Below, in pieces: positions 41,437 to 50,894 of a stretch of 63,555 nucleotides of DNA. The DNA lies in NCBI RefSeq assembly GCF_000468095.1, contig NZ_ASZC01000024.1:1-63555 (forward strand), given 5' to 3'. A program made the translations under genes and the position numbers. The notes under the pieces were generated by a model that worked only from the letters and a program-made list of their open reading frames with translations, was not told the DNA's origin and searched no databases. Position 1 is the stretch's first letter, and every line of letters begins with the position of its first letter. The stretch is from Pantoea sp. AS-PWVM4 (GTDB lineage: Bacteria > Pseudomonadota > Gammaproteobacteria > Enterobacterales > Enterobacteriaceae).

Positions 41437-42586
41437 CGACGCGTCCTGTAATCAGGCAGGTATTGTTCCCGCCAAAAGCAAATGAATTAGACGCGATAAC
41501 CGGACGCCCCAGCGGCACTGGTGCGGTAATCAGGCCACAATCCGCTAAAGTGGTGTCGCGTTCCGCGCGAGAAAAATCCTGTGGAGGCAGCGGTAAATGT
41601 TGATCCAGCAGCAGCAACGACAACGCGGCTTCGGTGGCACCTGCTGCGCCTAACGTATGTCCCGTGAGGTGTTTGGTGGAGCTACAGGGTACGCGATCAC
41701 CAAACAGCCGCTGCACCACGGCGGCTTCCACCTGATCGTTCAACGGCGTCGCGGTGCCGTGCAAATTGATATAACCAACCTGCTCTGGTGCTAAACCTGC
41801 CTGCTGCAACGCCATCGTCATTGCCCGTTCTGCTCCCACACCTTCCGGGTGCGGTGCCGACATATGCCAGGCATCCGACGACTCGCCAACGCCCAGCAGC
41901 GCCAGGGGCTGAGGCTCGCGCGTTAATAACAACAACGCCGCCGCTTCACCAATCGAGATCCCGTCACGATCGCGGCTGAAAGGCGCACAATGGTGCTCCG
42001 AAAGTGATTCCAGACTGGCAAAGCCGTTGATCGGCATCCGGCTGAGCGAATCCGCCCCGCCCACCAACGCCACATCCGCCAGGCCTGCCGCAATCAGGCG
42101 CTCGCCGCTAATGATGGCGCGCGCGCTGGAAGAACAGGCCGTGGAGAGGGTATAAGCCGGGCCATCCAGTTGCAGATAATGCGCCAGGAAGCGTGACGGA
42201 TCGCCCAACTCCTGCATCCGGTAGTCATAGCCGCTTAAGCCGGCACTAACCTGACGATCCCCCTCATCAACCCCCGAGGTGCTGGTGCCAAGGATCACCG
42301 CCACACGATCGCGACCGTACTGCGCTACCGCCGCCTCCACCGCCGGGCGAATCTGCGCCAGCGCAGCCAGCAGCAGTTGGTTGTTACGGGTGTTATGCGC
42401 GGCCAGTTCGGTGGGGATGGTAGGAAGCTCGCCCAGAACTTCGCCCACCCAACAGCGTTTCCCCGCCAGCAACCAGCTCTCGCGCGGCTGCATCCCCGGA
42501 GCTTCGCCCTGTTGCAATTGGGCAGCGATCTGCTCGAGGCTGTTGCCAAGTGCATTAACCATGCCGTAAGCCGAGATGTAAATCAT
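41429..42586 (-). CDS. apeO: Aryl polyene ketosynthase (ApeO-like)
   Basis: Encodes 385 residues of the KAS I/II fold with a complete active site: Cys151 in LSTACSSSARA, His276 in NLHGTATPLND and His310 in LTGHTLGAAGA. In the characterised aryl polyene system it pairs with the chain-length factor ApeC (51685-52413 here) for repeated elongation with malonyl units. The gene overlaps apeN by 4 bp and apeP by 8 bp. Confidence 0.9.
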   Translation of the reverse strand: MIYISAYGMVNALGNSLEQIAAQLQQGEAPGMQPRESWLLAGKRCWVGEVLGELPTIPTELAAHNTRNNQLLLAALAQIRPAVEAAVAQYGRDRVAVILGTSTSGVDEGDRQVSAGLSGYDYRMQELGDPSRFLAHYLQLDGPAYTLSTACSSSARAIISGERLIAAGLADVALVGGADSLSRMPINGFASLESLSEHHCAPFSRDRDGISIGEAAALLLLTREPQPLALLGVGESSDAWHMSAPHPEGVGAERAMTMALQQAGLAPEQVGYINLHGTATPLNDQVEAAVVQRLFGDRVPCSSTKHLTGHTLGAAGATEAALSLLLLDQHLPLPPQDFSRAERDTTLADCGLITAPVPLGRPVIASNSFAFGGNNTCLITGRVDG

Positions 42587-43155
42587 GATGCGTCCAGGTG
42601 TTGAATCTGAATTTGATAACCAAAAGCGCGCTGATCAATGCTGATCGGCTCACGTTGCGTGCCATGTTGCATATAACGGATCAACGTCACCACCGTACCG
42701 GATGGGTCACGCAGCTCGCGACGATCGCCAATATCCTGCAACTGCCAGCCTTGAGGTAATTGTGGCTGCCAGGCGCTGATCGGCCAGTGGCTCAGCATAA
42801 TATCTGCCAACACCTGGCTGGCGGGCGGCATCTCCGGCAGCGCCATCATCTGTTGGGTATGAATGCCGGTCGCATCATACGTGACGCGGAACAGACGAAT
42901 GCCGAGCGACGATAACCCGGCAAGGCTGATATGTTGCTCATCCGCCGCCAACAGCACCAGCAACGATTGCGTTTTCCCTTTAACGTGACCGGTTAACAGC
43001 TGCTGCTGTTCGAAAGCCGGTGTAATCCCCGGAGCCGGTAGCGTGACGCGAACCCCCGGTTTGAGCCACGCCGTTGGCCGATGAGTGGGCTCTGTCTGAC
43101 GGGCACAGCCACCCAGCAGCAGTGCGATCAGCAGAAAAATCAGGCCCTTGTTCAT
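42583..43155 (-). CDS. apeN: DUF3261 lipoprotein of the aryl polyene operon (ApeN-like)
   Basis: Encodes 190 residues from ATG 43155, which overlaps the apeM stop by 4 bp (ATGA); longer starts would hide the lipoprotein signal. The signal MNKGLIFLLIALLLGGC places Cys17 at the lipobox. The body (VRLFRVTYDATGIHTQ-like beta strands, then LLGHVK, LPQGWQLQDIGDRRELRDP) is typical of DUF3261. It probably helps move or anchor the lipid-linked pigment at the outer membrane. The exact role is unknown. Confidence 0.8.
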   Translation of the reverse strand: MNKGLIFLLIALLLGGCARQTEPTHRPTAWLKPGVRVTLPAPGITPAFEQQQLLTGHVKGKTQSLLVLLAADEQHISLAGLSSLGIRLFRVTYDATGIHTQQMMALPEMPPASQVLADIMLSHWPISAWQPQLPQGWQLQDIGDRRELRDPSGTVVTLIRYMQHGTQREPISIDQRAFGYQIQIQHLDAS

Positions 43156-45473
43156 GATTGCTTCCTTTTCCGGGGGGCCAGCGCCAGTGGCGCCAGTAAG
43201 AATGCGCAGAAGATGCCACTGCACAGCACCACGCCAAAGCTACTGATGGCGCTGGTACTGCTGAACACCAACATGCCCAGCGTCAGCAACGTCGTCATCA
43301 TTGCCAGCGTCACTGCCAGCATTGAAGTCAGCGGTGTGCCGCGCGGGTTACTGAAGAACAGCGTGTAATTGATGCCGATACCCAGCACCAGAATCAGAGC
43401 CAGCAAGGCAAAAAGATTGAGACTGGCCCCAATCCAGCCAAGCGTCGCCAGTGCCGCCGCCAGCGAAAGCCAGGAGGGCAACGCGCTACGCAAGCCAGCT
43501 TTCAACCCCAGCCGTATCACATAACTCAGGGTGATCAATAGCAACGCTAATGCCAACAGCCCGCTCAATAATGTGCGCCAGAAACCAAACAGCTGGTCAT
43601 AGCTGGCTTTGCGATCAACCCAGCTGACACCAGGTTGTTGCGCCGCCAGTTGTGCCAGTGCCGCACTGTCACGCACACCATTCACCGGCACCAGCACGCT
43701 GCTGCGTCCATCCGGCAGCGACAGCCACAATAAACGCCAGCCTTCACTCAACGGACTTGCCAGCCAGTTTTCCGGCGTCACCGGCATGGCGTGCAGATCG
43801 GCTTCTGCCAGCGTCACGCCCGCTTGCTTCAGCCGTGCCGTAATGGTGGGGGCTGCTTGTGCCAGCAAGGTCAAATCCTGCTGCTGTCGTGCCAGCGAGT
43901 TAAGTGGCAGGATACGATACCCTTCCAGCCATCGGTGCTGCCGGGCCTGCTGTAACGCTGGAGCCAGCTCGCTCACCCGTTGCAGCGTTTGCTGCTGGTT
44001 ATCCCCCCATACCACAAACCAGGTTTGATCGGCCTGCTGCCCGGTAAGCTGCGCCAGTTGCCGGTCCTGGGCCAGTAGCTGCTGCGGTGCACTTTGCAGA
44101 TGGGCAATATCATCATCCACCCGCAGTTGCAGGATACCGAGCAGTGCGTAAATGGCGACCAGTGCCGGTAATCCCCACATCAGCACCCGCTGGCGTCGCC
44201 AGGCAGCGAGCCAGCGGGCCAGCCACACCATGCCGGGGATCGGGCGCACCGGCAGCCCCCGCACCAGCCAGGGGTAGAAGCAGATCACCGTCAGGCAGGA
44301 AGCACTCAGGCCACTGGCGGCGAATACCGCCAACTGGCGCAGACCGGGAAAGGGAGCCAGCAGCATCAGCAGCCAGGCGATGGCGGTGGTGGCCAGCGCC
44401 AGCAGCAGGGTGGCACGCACCTTCTGCAAACTTTGCCAGGGCGATGCCTCGTTGCCGTGCACCATGCGCTCGGTCAGGTAGTACAGGGTGTAATCCGCTG
44501 AAATGCCAACAATACTCAGGCTCATCACCAGCGTGGTGAGATGCAACTCGCCAAAACAGAGCAAGGTCGCTACCGTCCCCGCCATCGCGCCAATCGCCAC
44601 CGACAGCGCGCACAACGCGAGCGGTCGCAGCGATCGGAACACCAGCCAGATCAGCAGCAACAATCCCGCCAGCGTCGCACTCCCCAACGTCTCGACATCA
44701 TGCTGCGCGCGCTGGCTGGCATCATCGCTAAATAACACCGTGCCCCGCGTCAACAGCCGGGCATCCGGCCAGCGCGTTTTCAGTTGCTGCTCCAGTTGGT
44801 TGAGCGCCGTCACCAGTTGATGACTTTGCCGGATACTGAAGGCATTGCTGTCCAGCTCGCCGTGCAAAAAATACCAGCGTCGCTGCTGTGGGTCATTCAC
44901 CGTCAACCAGCCATTGTGCAGCACCATTTTGCTGGCATTTTGCTGTAAGGCCAGCTGCGCCCCACGCACCAGCAGCAGCGGATCGTGCTGTAACTCCTGG
45001 CTGCTCACGCCGGCGAAAGCGGAAAACAGTTGCGCCAGAATCCAGTCTGCCTGGTCTGCCCCGCCGCTTTGCAGCCGCGCACGCGTGGCGTCGTCAATCA
45101 GACCATTGCGATTCTGCCAGGCGAAGGCACCCCAGCGCTGCATTTGCTGATCGTCCATTGCGCCACTGACTTGCTTCAGTTCCGGTAAAGCCTTGAGCTG
45201 CGCCTGCCACCAGGCCGCCACGGCATCACCGTCATCGGCGTTACTGCTCACCAGCCAGACCAGCTGACGATCCAGACGTTGCATAAAAGCCTGCTGAATC
45301 TCGGCAGGAGCCTGGCCGAGATTCTGCTGCGGCAACAGCGCCAGCACGCTGCTGTTTAGCTGGCTACGCGGTAACAGGCAGGCCAATGCGATAGCCAGCG
45401 CCAGGCAGACCGTCAACCACACCAGCGCCAGATTTTTTTCACGGTGTCGGAGCAAAACGCGCGCGCTCCTCAT
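43152..45473 (-). CDS. apeM: MMPL/RND-superfamily exporter (ApeM-like)
   Basis: Encodes 773 residues with about 12 membrane helices in two repeats, each following a large periplasmic loop. The first helix is LALVWLTVCLALAIALACLL, and the middle cluster carries ISADYTLYYLTERMVHGNEA, a typical MMPL pattern; the second cluster has GIGINYTLFFSNPRGTP. It is the likely inner-membrane flippase for the aryl-polyene lipid, working with the LolA-like carrier next door. Its start lies 35 bp inside the apeL frame. Confidence 0.85.
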   Translation of the reverse strand: MRSARVLLRHREKNLALVWLTVCLALAIALACLLPRSQLNSSVLALLPQQNLGQAPAEIQQAFMQRLDRQLVWLVSSNADDGDAVAAWWQAQLKALPELKQVSGAMDDQQMQRWGAFAWQNRNGLIDDATRARLQSGGADQADWILAQLFSAFAGVSSQELQHDPLLLVRGAQLALQQNASKMVLHNGWLTVNDPQQRRWYFLHGELDSNAFSIRQSHQLVTALNQLEQQLKTRWPDARLLTRGTVLFSDDASQRAQHDVETLGSATLAGLLLLIWLVFRSLRPLALCALSVAIGAMAGTVATLLCFGELHLTTLVMSLSIVGISADYTLYYLTERMVHGNEASPWQSLQKVRATLLLALATTAIAWLLMLLAPFPGLRQLAVFAASGLSASCLTVICFYPWLVRGLPVRPIPGMVWLARWLAAWRRQRVLMWGLPALVAIYALLGILQLRVDDDIAHLQSAPQQLLAQDRQLAQLTGQQADQTWFVVWGDNQQQTLQRVSELAPALQQARQHRWLEGYRILPLNSLARQQQDLTLLAQAAPTITARLKQAGVTLAEADLHAMPVTPENWLASPLSEGWRLLWLSLPDGRSSVLVPVNGVRDSAALAQLAAQQPGVSWVDRKASYDQLFGFWRTLLSGLLALALLLITLSYVIRLGLKAGLRSALPSWLSLAAALATLGWIGASLNLFALLALILVLGIGINYTLFFSNPRGTPLTSMLAVTLAMMTTLLTLGMLVFSSTSAISSFGVVLCSGIFCAFLLAPLALAPRKRKQS

Positions 45474-46050
45474 CGGTCAGATGGCCGGGTTCGGTCCGGG
45501 TATCGCTCAGGGTGATATCGGTTTTATCTCCCTGCTTATCGTCCAGTTGGATGCGGTTAAGATACGCGCCCCCCTGCAACTCGATACGGTTGAAAATTTT
45601 ATTCAGTGGTGCCGCTTTCGGCGTCAGTCCCAGTTGCCAGTTTTCATTGCCCTTATCCTGAAAATCGAGGGTGAAATTCTCTTTCAACACTTTTTCATCA
45701 GCCTGGAACAGGGCGCGTAGCAGATGATTAAACTGGAACATTTGTGGGTTGCTTTCAGCCGTGATCACCTGCGGTGGTTGACCGCTCATGCTTTGCACCA
45801 TGCGTTTATCATCCAGAATCAGCGTCATCGGGAAAGGCGTATTCTGTTGCCACCACAGCCCTTGCTGTTGGGCAATCAGCAACTGACCGCGTGAAACCAA
45901 CGGCTGCGCCATTCCGGCGATGGTGCGTACCTGCACGAAGTTGGCACGAATAACCGGCTGACTGGCAAAACGTTGTTGCAGTTGATCAAGGGTCACCGCA
46001 TGCGCGGCGACGTTCCACAACAACAGCAACGTCAGCAAAAATCGTTTCAC
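45439..46050 (-). CDS. apeL: LolA-like periplasmic lipid carrier (ApeL-like)
   Basis: Encodes 203 residues from GTG 46050, which overlaps the apeK stop (GTGA). A signal peptide (MKRFLLTLLLLWNVAAHA) precedes an 11-strand half-barrel typical of LolA/LppX-like proteins (TLDQLQQRFASQPVIRANFV; RGQLLIAQQQGLWWQQNTPF; LKENFTLDFQDKGNENWQL). It likely ferries the aryl polyene lipid from ApeM to the outer membrane. The pairing of LolA-like and MMPL genes is characteristic for these clusters. Confidence 0.85.
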   Translation of the reverse strand: MKRFLLTLLLLWNVAAHAVTLDQLQQRFASQPVIRANFVQVRTIAGMAQPLVSRGQLLIAQQQGLWWQQNTPFPMTLILDDKRMVQSMSGQPPQVITAESNPQMFQFNHLLRALFQADEKVLKENFTLDFQDKGNENWQLGLTPKAAPLNKIFNRIELQGGAYLNRIQLDDKQGDKTDITLSDTRTEPGHLTDEERARFAPTP

Positions 46051-46463
46051 GGTTGTACCCCCAGACGTTCAAACAATATGGCGGGCGAGACAAAACACAT
46101 TTCCTGCGTGGCCTGATCCACCGCCACCTGAATGGTGTGGGCTTTGGTGGTCAGTTGTCCGGCGGCATTGTGGATGTGGTAATCAATCCGCAAACGGTTT
46201 TCATATTCCACGATGGTCGCGCTGACCCAAATGCGCTCTTCGCAACGCAGTGGCTGACGGTATTTCACCCGCGTATCTACCACCGGCCAGACGTAGCCAC
46301 TGGCGGCCATCTCGTGGTAGCTGTAATTCACGCTGCGCAACAACGCCTCGCGTGCCGCTTCAAAAAAGCGGAAATAATGGCCGTGCCATACCACTCCCAT
46401 TGGGTCGCAGTCGTTAAACGAAACCACAATTTCCACCTCGGCACGGTGGTTCGGCTCACTCAT
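46047..46463 (-). CDS. apeK: Acyl-ACP/CoA thioesterase, YbgC/FadM-type (ApeK-like)
   Basis: Encodes 138 residues from ATG 46463, overlapping the apeJ stop by 8 bp (ATGAGTGA); an upstream in-frame extension is discarded. Residues 16-30 (NDCDPMGVVWHGHYF) are the hotdog thioesterase motif with the catalytic Asp, followed by FFEAAREALL. The enzyme would release or edit the polyene acyl chain before esterification. Coupling to apeJ suggests joint action. Confidence 0.85.
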   Translation of the reverse strand: MSEPNHRAEVEIVVSFNDCDPMGVVWHGHYFRFFEAAREALLRSVNYSYHEMAASGYVWPVVDTRVKYRQPLRCEERIWVSATIVEYENRLRIDYHIHNAAGQLTTKAHTIQVAVDQATQEMCFVSPAILFERLGVQP

Positions 46464-48150
46464 CGCGACTCTCCTCTCCCGGTAAGCTCCAGAAATCATA
46501 AAAATTGAACCAGTCCAGCGGAGCCAGAAAGGCGTGATGCTCCAGACGTTGCGCATAGCGATCCACCGCCTGCTGCAATGCCTGCTGACGAGTGGCACGG
46601 GGCAGCGATAAAGGGGAGGCAAAGTTTTCGCAATACACCCGTAATTTACCGTGCTGCTGCAAGGCAAACATCAGCAAAACCGGACAACGTAGCGCGGCTG
46701 CCAGTAAAAACGGTCCCTGTGGGAACGGTGCTGGCTGGCCGAGAAATTCACTCCAGATCACGCGTCGCTCACCGCCTCGCTGGCGATTGACCGCTGTGCG
46801 ATCGCCAACAATCGCCACCCACTCCCCGGCGTCCAGTTTTTGTTGCAGCAGGATCGCTGTATCCGGCCCCATATCGGTGACCGGCATCAGATTAACCCCT
46901 GCCTGCGGCGCGATACTTTCCAGCACTTCGCGAAAGCGTTGCGCGTTATCGGTAAACACCAATGCGTTGATCACCAGGCCGCTGACCTGCTTCGCCATGG
47001 CGCGGCACGCTTCGATATCGCCCAGATGTGAAGCCAGGATCAGATGCCCTTTGCCATCGGCGGCACGAATGACCGCTTCCGCCCCTGGTGCGAAATCAAT
47101 ATCACGTCCCCACTGCACATCACCGCGCCAGCTCGCCACCTTATCCAGCATGCTGTAACCGAAGCGCAGAAAATGGCGGTAGCTATTGAGGGGTGCGGGC
47201 AACCTGAGATGTTGTTGTTGCGCACAGCGCTGAATCTTTGCCAGCCACTGCTGTGACGCCGCGCGCGCATGACGTCCGCTGAGCCAGTACACCGCAACCA
47301 CCGGCCACAGCAGCAGTACAAAAGGTCCCCGCCCGGCATGTTGATACAACCACAACATAAACCGCAGACCCCATTGACCCCGACGTTCCGGGGTTGCCGA
47401 CCAATGGCGGTTACTGCCCCGCTGGCGGAGCAACTGTGGGATGCGCGGCAGCATGCCGAAGAATAAACGGGTGTGCATCCACGAGATGCGCAGATTGTCG
47501 TGCAACGCATCAAAATGCGACACACCGGTTACCGGATAGGTCACGCGCGTGGACAGAAAGCGGCTCGGCGTACCCTGCCAGTAAAGGCGCACCATGATTT
47601 CGGTATCAAAATCCATCCGCTGCCCAATCGGCTGGCGATCGCATAACGCCAGCGATGGCACCAGCGGATAGACGCGGAAGCCACACATGCTGTCTTTTAA
47701 CGAAAACGAGAGCGTCTCGATCCAGACCCAAAAATGGGTGATGTAGCGGCCATATAAACGTGACTTAGGAATCGAGGCGTCATACAGCGGCTGACCGGAA
47801 ATCAGGCTGTGCGGATAGCGCCGTGCCTCCTCCAGCATACGGGGCGTGTCTTCCACCTGATGTTGACCGTCTGCATCCAGCTGTAATGCATGGCTGTATC
47901 CTCTGGCTGCGGCAACGCGCATTCCGGCGATCACTGCGGCACCCTTACCTTGATTGGCTGACAACCGATGGACATGCAGATCGGGCGCGATGAGGTCATC
48001 AATCAGCTGGCGGGTTTGAGCATTGCTGCCATCATCCACGATGATAATTGGCAAATTAAACGGTGCCAGGCGTTGCAACACCGACGCCAGCATCGCGCCG
48101 TGGTTATAGCAGGGGATCAGCACACAGGGAGAAAAGGGTTCACTCAGCAC
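46456..48150 (-). CDS. apeJ: Fusion of GT2 glycosyltransferase and LpxL-like acyltransferase (ApeJ-like)
   Basis: Encodes 564 residues from GTG 48150, overlapping the apeI stop by 7 bp. The N-terminal half is a dolichyl-phosphate-type GT2 domain (CVLIPCYNHGAMLASVL; IIIVDDGSNAQT; LQLDADGQHQVED). After a membrane stretch (FVLLLWPVVAVYWL) the C-terminal half is a lysophospholipid acyltransferase of the LpxL/HtrB family (ASHLGDIEACRAMAKQVSG with the HX4E pattern; VGDRTAVNRQRGGERRVIWS). It would attach sugar and acyl groups to the anchor that carries the aryl polyene. Confidence 0.85.
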   Translation of the reverse strand: MLSEPFSPCVLIPCYNHGAMLASVLQRLAPFNLPIIIVDDGSNAQTRQLIDDLIAPDLHVHRLSANQGKGAAVIAGMRVAAARGYSHALQLDADGQHQVEDTPRMLEEARRYPHSLISGQPLYDASIPKSRLYGRYITHFWVWIETLSFSLKDSMCGFRVYPLVPSLALCDRQPIGQRMDFDTEIMVRLYWQGTPSRFLSTRVTYPVTGVSHFDALHDNLRISWMHTRLFFGMLPRIPQLLRQRGSNRHWSATPERRGQWGLRFMLWLYQHAGRGPFVLLLWPVVAVYWLSGRHARAASQQWLAKIQRCAQQQHLRLPAPLNSYRHFLRFGYSMLDKVASWRGDVQWGRDIDFAPGAEAVIRAADGKGHLILASHLGDIEACRAMAKQVSGLVINALVFTDNAQRFREVLESIAPQAGVNLMPVTDMGPDTAILLQQKLDAGEWVAIVGDRTAVNRQRGGERRVIWSEFLGQPAPFPQGPFLLAAALRCPVLLMFALQQHGKLRVYCENFASPLSLPRATRQQALQQAVDRYAQRLEHHAFLAPLDWFNFYDFWSLPGEESRDE

Positions 48151-48491
48151 AGGCGAATCTTCCCACTGCTGGCGATCGGTTGGGCGCGGTCAGACAGTAA
48201 CCGATATTGAAAACTGAGCAGGGATTTCTCTGCCTGCCAGTTGAGCTGGAGTTCCAGTTCAGCGTCCGGTGGCACCGGCTGCTGAAACTTGATGTTCTCA
48301 ATCGACGAGAAGGCTTTGCCTGGCACCAGACGCGTCAGCCCGTAATAGAGCACCCAATCGAGTTGCGCCACACCAGGTAAAATAGGGAGCGTCGGAAAAT
48401 GGCCCTGAAACCATAGCAGGTCGCCAGGTACACGCAATCGCAGCGTCAGCGCCGTCTCCTGTTGCTGCACATCAAGTTCAATCGGCAACAT
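48144..48491 (-). CDS. apeI: Aryl polyene dehydratase partner (ApeI-like)
   Basis: Encodes 115 residues from ATG 48491, inside the end of apeH (14-bp overlap). The hotdog motif WFQGHFPTLPILPGVAQLDW includes the FabA/FabZ-type His. The acidic residue seen in ApeP is not clear, which fits a heterodimer where ApeP supplies chemistry. In the characterised aryl polyene pathway ApeI and ApeP form a complex. Confidence 0.85.
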   Translation of the reverse strand: MLPIELDVQQQETALTLRLRVPGDLLWFQGHFPTLPILPGVAQLDWVLYYGLTRLVPGKAFSSIENIKFQQPVPPDAELELQLNWQAEKSLLSFQYRLLSDRAQPIASSGKIRLC

Positions 48492-49806
48492 GAAAAAGCT
48501 CCTCAATTTGCGGCCAGGCGCGCTTACTTTGCGCGGTAACCGGGATGGTCGTCACCACACGCCAGTAGCGAGGCATCGCCACCGGCTCCAGCCAGGGTTG
48601 CAGCGCCTGTCTCCAACGCTGTTTGCAGTGTGACAGCGCAGCGGGTTCAGGAAGCTGTGCGATTGCCAGCACCACGCCAATCGCCTGGCGACCATGACGC
48701 TGGATCGCCAGCGCTGCCGCATCGTTCACACCCGGCAAATCCAACAGACGTCGTTCGATTTCGCTCAGTGAGACGCGCTTATCTTCGATTTTTACCACCC
48801 GATCCTGGCGGCCAGCCAGTTGAAATCGCCCCTCCGACTGCGGCAGGATACGGTCGTCCAGCGCACAACCTGCGGGTGTTTCCAGCAACGGGGAGAAAAC
48901 ACGCCAGTGCGCATTTTCCTGACGACAAAGTTCTACCGCCGGGAAACATTGCCACGGCGTCTGCCCGGCACTGAGATAACGCCAGGCAATCACGCCGGTT
49001 TCAGTGCTGCCATAAATTTCATCGACGCTACAACCCAGCCATTGTTGCGTGCGCTGTGCATCGGGCCAGGGTAACGCCCCGCCGGCGGAAACGATTAACG
49101 CACAGCGCGGCAGATGCAGTGACGCGTCCAGTCGACGTAAAAATGCCGGGCTGCTGATAAACGCATAACGGCGTGTAGGGGTCTGATCAGCGAGCTGTTC
49201 ACTGTAAAACAACTGCTGCGCGGCAAAGGGTAAACCCAATGCCATTGGCAACACGATGCGGAAACTCAGGCCATAGAGATGCTGATGGCTGACGGAGGCA
49301 ATGACATGGCTGTGTTGCAGGCGCTCTCCCCACAACGTGGCCAGCCATTGCGCTTCAAGGTCCAGCGCGCGAACGGATTTCACCACCGGACGTGGCGTTC
49401 CTGTTGAGCCAGAAGTAAACAACACCAGGGTTGCGTCAGCGGCAATCGCAGTCAGCTCCCCTTCCGCCTGCGCGCCATCCCAAAGCAGATGCGGCAACGA
49501 AATGGTCAGCGGCATATCGCTGATCACCCCATCAATATTGGCCGCCATCTCTTCCAGTTGTGCTGCCCGGCAATGACCCGGGATCACCGGGGTTTTCCCC
49601 AGATGCCATAACGCCAGCAGGGCGACGGTGAAGTGATAACTGTTGTCGAAGCACAACGCCCAATGTTGTCCCGGCTGCGTCTTGATACGTGCAGATAACG
49701 CAATCACCTGTTGGCGCAGCGTGGATAAACGATATTCCTGCTGACCCTGCCAGGCCACCAGGCGATCCTCTGCGTTGAGCCAGTTGGCGATGGGCTGTAC
49801 GTTCAT
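48478..49806 (-). CDS. apeH: Aryl acid:ACP/CoA ligase (ApeH-like)
   Basis: Encodes 442 residues from ATG 49806, overlapping the apeG stop by 4 bp (ATGA); longer starts are rejected for lack of homology. It is an AMP-forming adenylating enzyme: P-loop LFTSGSTGTPRP at about 130-140, YGSTETG at 265-271, then FQLAGRQDRVVKIEDKRVSL with the hinge Asp. In the pathway it loads 4-hydroxybenzoate-type starters onto the carrier protein. The exact starter is not readable from sequence. Confidence 0.87.
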   Translation of the reverse strand: MNVQPIANWLNAEDRLVAWQGQQEYRLSTLRQQVIALSARIKTQPGQHWALCFDNSYHFTVALLALWHLGKTPVIPGHCRAAQLEEMAANIDGVISDMPLTISLPHLLWDGAQAEGELTAIAADATLVLFTSGSTGTPRPVVKSVRALDLEAQWLATLWGERLQHSHVIASVSHQHLYGLSFRIVLPMALGLPFAAQQLFYSEQLADQTPTRRYAFISSPAFLRRLDASLHLPRCALIVSAGGALPWPDAQRTQQWLGCSVDEIYGSTETGVIAWRYLSAGQTPWQCFPAVELCRQENAHWRVFSPLLETPAGCALDDRILPQSEGRFQLAGRQDRVVKIEDKRVSLSEIERRLLDLPGVNDAAALAIQRHGRQAIGVVLAIAQLPEPAALSHCKQRWRQALQPWLEPVAMPRYWRVVTTIPVTAQSKRAWPQIEELFHVAD

Positions 49807-50363
49807 GCCTGTTTCCTCATCCGCTGACGCAGCAGCCATTCGCCGCCCATCAGCATTCCCATCAGCAGATAACTGATGCATCCATTCCAGAGTGTCCATA
49901 GCGCGAGATCCGCCCGCAGGCAGGTCATTAACGCCACGCTGCCGTTAAAAACAAAAAACAGGCACCACACCTGAGTCACACGTCGGGTGTAGCGCACAGC
50001 ACGAGGCGGTAGCTGTGGTTCACGCAACCGGGCGATGCGTTCCACCAGCGGCATGCCTCGCCATAATGACGTGCCAAACAGCAGCAACATCAGGGCATTG
50101 ACCACCACCGGATACCACAGCAACAGATGTTGCTGACGCAGCACCAGGCTGGCAAGACACAGCAGGCTTCCCACCAGCGCCAGCAGCAACCCACCTCGCG
50201 CCAGGGCACCGTGAGAGTTACGTAAGCTCCAGCCGCGCAGCACAAACAGCACAGCAAGCACCAACAACAAGGCGCGCCAGTGCGGATACGTCAGCGCCAG
50301 CCAGACCAGCAACGGCCATGCGAGCAGGGCGATGCCATTCAGCAGACGCAGTGCCGCACGCAT
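49803..50363 (-). CDS. apeG: COG4648 membrane protein of the aryl polyene operon (ApeG-like)
   Basis: Encodes 186 residues from ATG 50363, 7 bp after the apeF stop; a GTG at 50381 that overlaps apeF is an alternative. About five hydrophobic helices (LLNGIALLAWPLLVWLAL; LLLVLAVLFVLRGW; GLLLALVGSLLCLASLVL) make it a small integral membrane protein, widely found next to carrier proteins in aryl polyene clusters. Its biochemical function is unknown to me. Confidence 0.8.
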   Translation of the reverse strand: MRAALRLLNGIALLAWPLLVWLALTYPHWRALLLVLAVLFVLRGWSLRNSHGALARGGLLLALVGSLLCLASLVLRQQHLLLWYPVVVNALMLLLFGTSLWRGMPLVERIARLREPQLPPRAVRYTRRVTQVWCLFFVFNGSVALMTCLRADLALWTLWNGCISYLLMGMLMGGEWLLRQRMRKQA

Positions 50364-50370
50364 TTTGTTC

Positions 50371-50622
50371 TCAGGCTTCACGCATCAATTGGTCAACGGC
50401 ATCCACCACATCCTGCACAGTACGCACCGAGCGGAAAATTTCCGGTTTGATCTTACGGCCAGTACGTTTTTGCAGGTGCACCACCATATCGACGGCATCA
50501 ATGCTGTCGAGTTCGAGGTCCTCATACAGACGCGCATCCGGACGAATGTCGTCAGCATCAATTTCAAACAATGAGGTCAGCAGCGCCGCAACTTCCTGGT
50601 AAATCTCGTCTTTATTCATCAT
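50371..50622 (-). CDS. apeF: Acyl carrier protein (ApeF-like)
   Basis: Encodes 83 residues. The phosphopantetheine site is Ser40 in EDLELDSIDAVDMVVHLQ. The whole protein is an acidic four-helix ACP with basic patch KRTGRKIKPE. One of two tandem carriers, 11 bp downstream of apeE. The double-carrier arrangement is typical for the aryl polyene PKS, which loads starter and malonyl groups on separate ACPs. Confidence 0.9.
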   Translation of the reverse strand: MMNKDEIYQEVAALLTSLFEIDADDIRPDARLYEDLELDSIDAVDMVVHLQKRTGRKIKPEIFRSVRTVQDVVDAVDQLMREA

Positions 50623-50633
50623 ATTTACCGCTC

Positions 50634-50891
50634 TCAGGCTTGCTGTTGTTCAATAAACGCAGCCAGCGTGGCCACGGAAAAAAAGTGCGCGCGCAACGTT
50701 TCACTTTCAGCGGAGAGCTGAACGCTAAAACGATTCTTTACCGCCAGTCCCAGCTCCAGCGCATCGATGGAGTCCAGCCCCAATCCCTCGCCGAACAGGG
50801 GAGCATCGGTGTCAATATCATCAACGCTGATATCTTCCAGATTCAGCGTGTCGATAATCATTTGTTTTATTTCGTTGTTCAGTGATTGCAT
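50634..50891 (-). CDS. apeE: Acyl carrier protein (ApeE-like)
   Basis: Encodes 85 residues with the 4'-phosphopantetheine serine Ser41 in GEGLGLDSIDALELGLAV. It starts MQSLNNEIKQMIIDTLNLED and lies 3 bp downstream of apeD. It carries acyl intermediates in polyene assembly and is expected to be modified by a host phosphopantetheinyl transferase, since none is encoded in the cluster. Confidence 0.9.
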   Translation of the reverse strand: MQSLNNEIKQMIIDTLNLEDISVDDIDTDAPLFGEGLGLDSIDALELGLAVKNRFSVQLSAESETLRAHFFSVATLAAFIEQQQA

Positions 50892-50894
50892 AAC

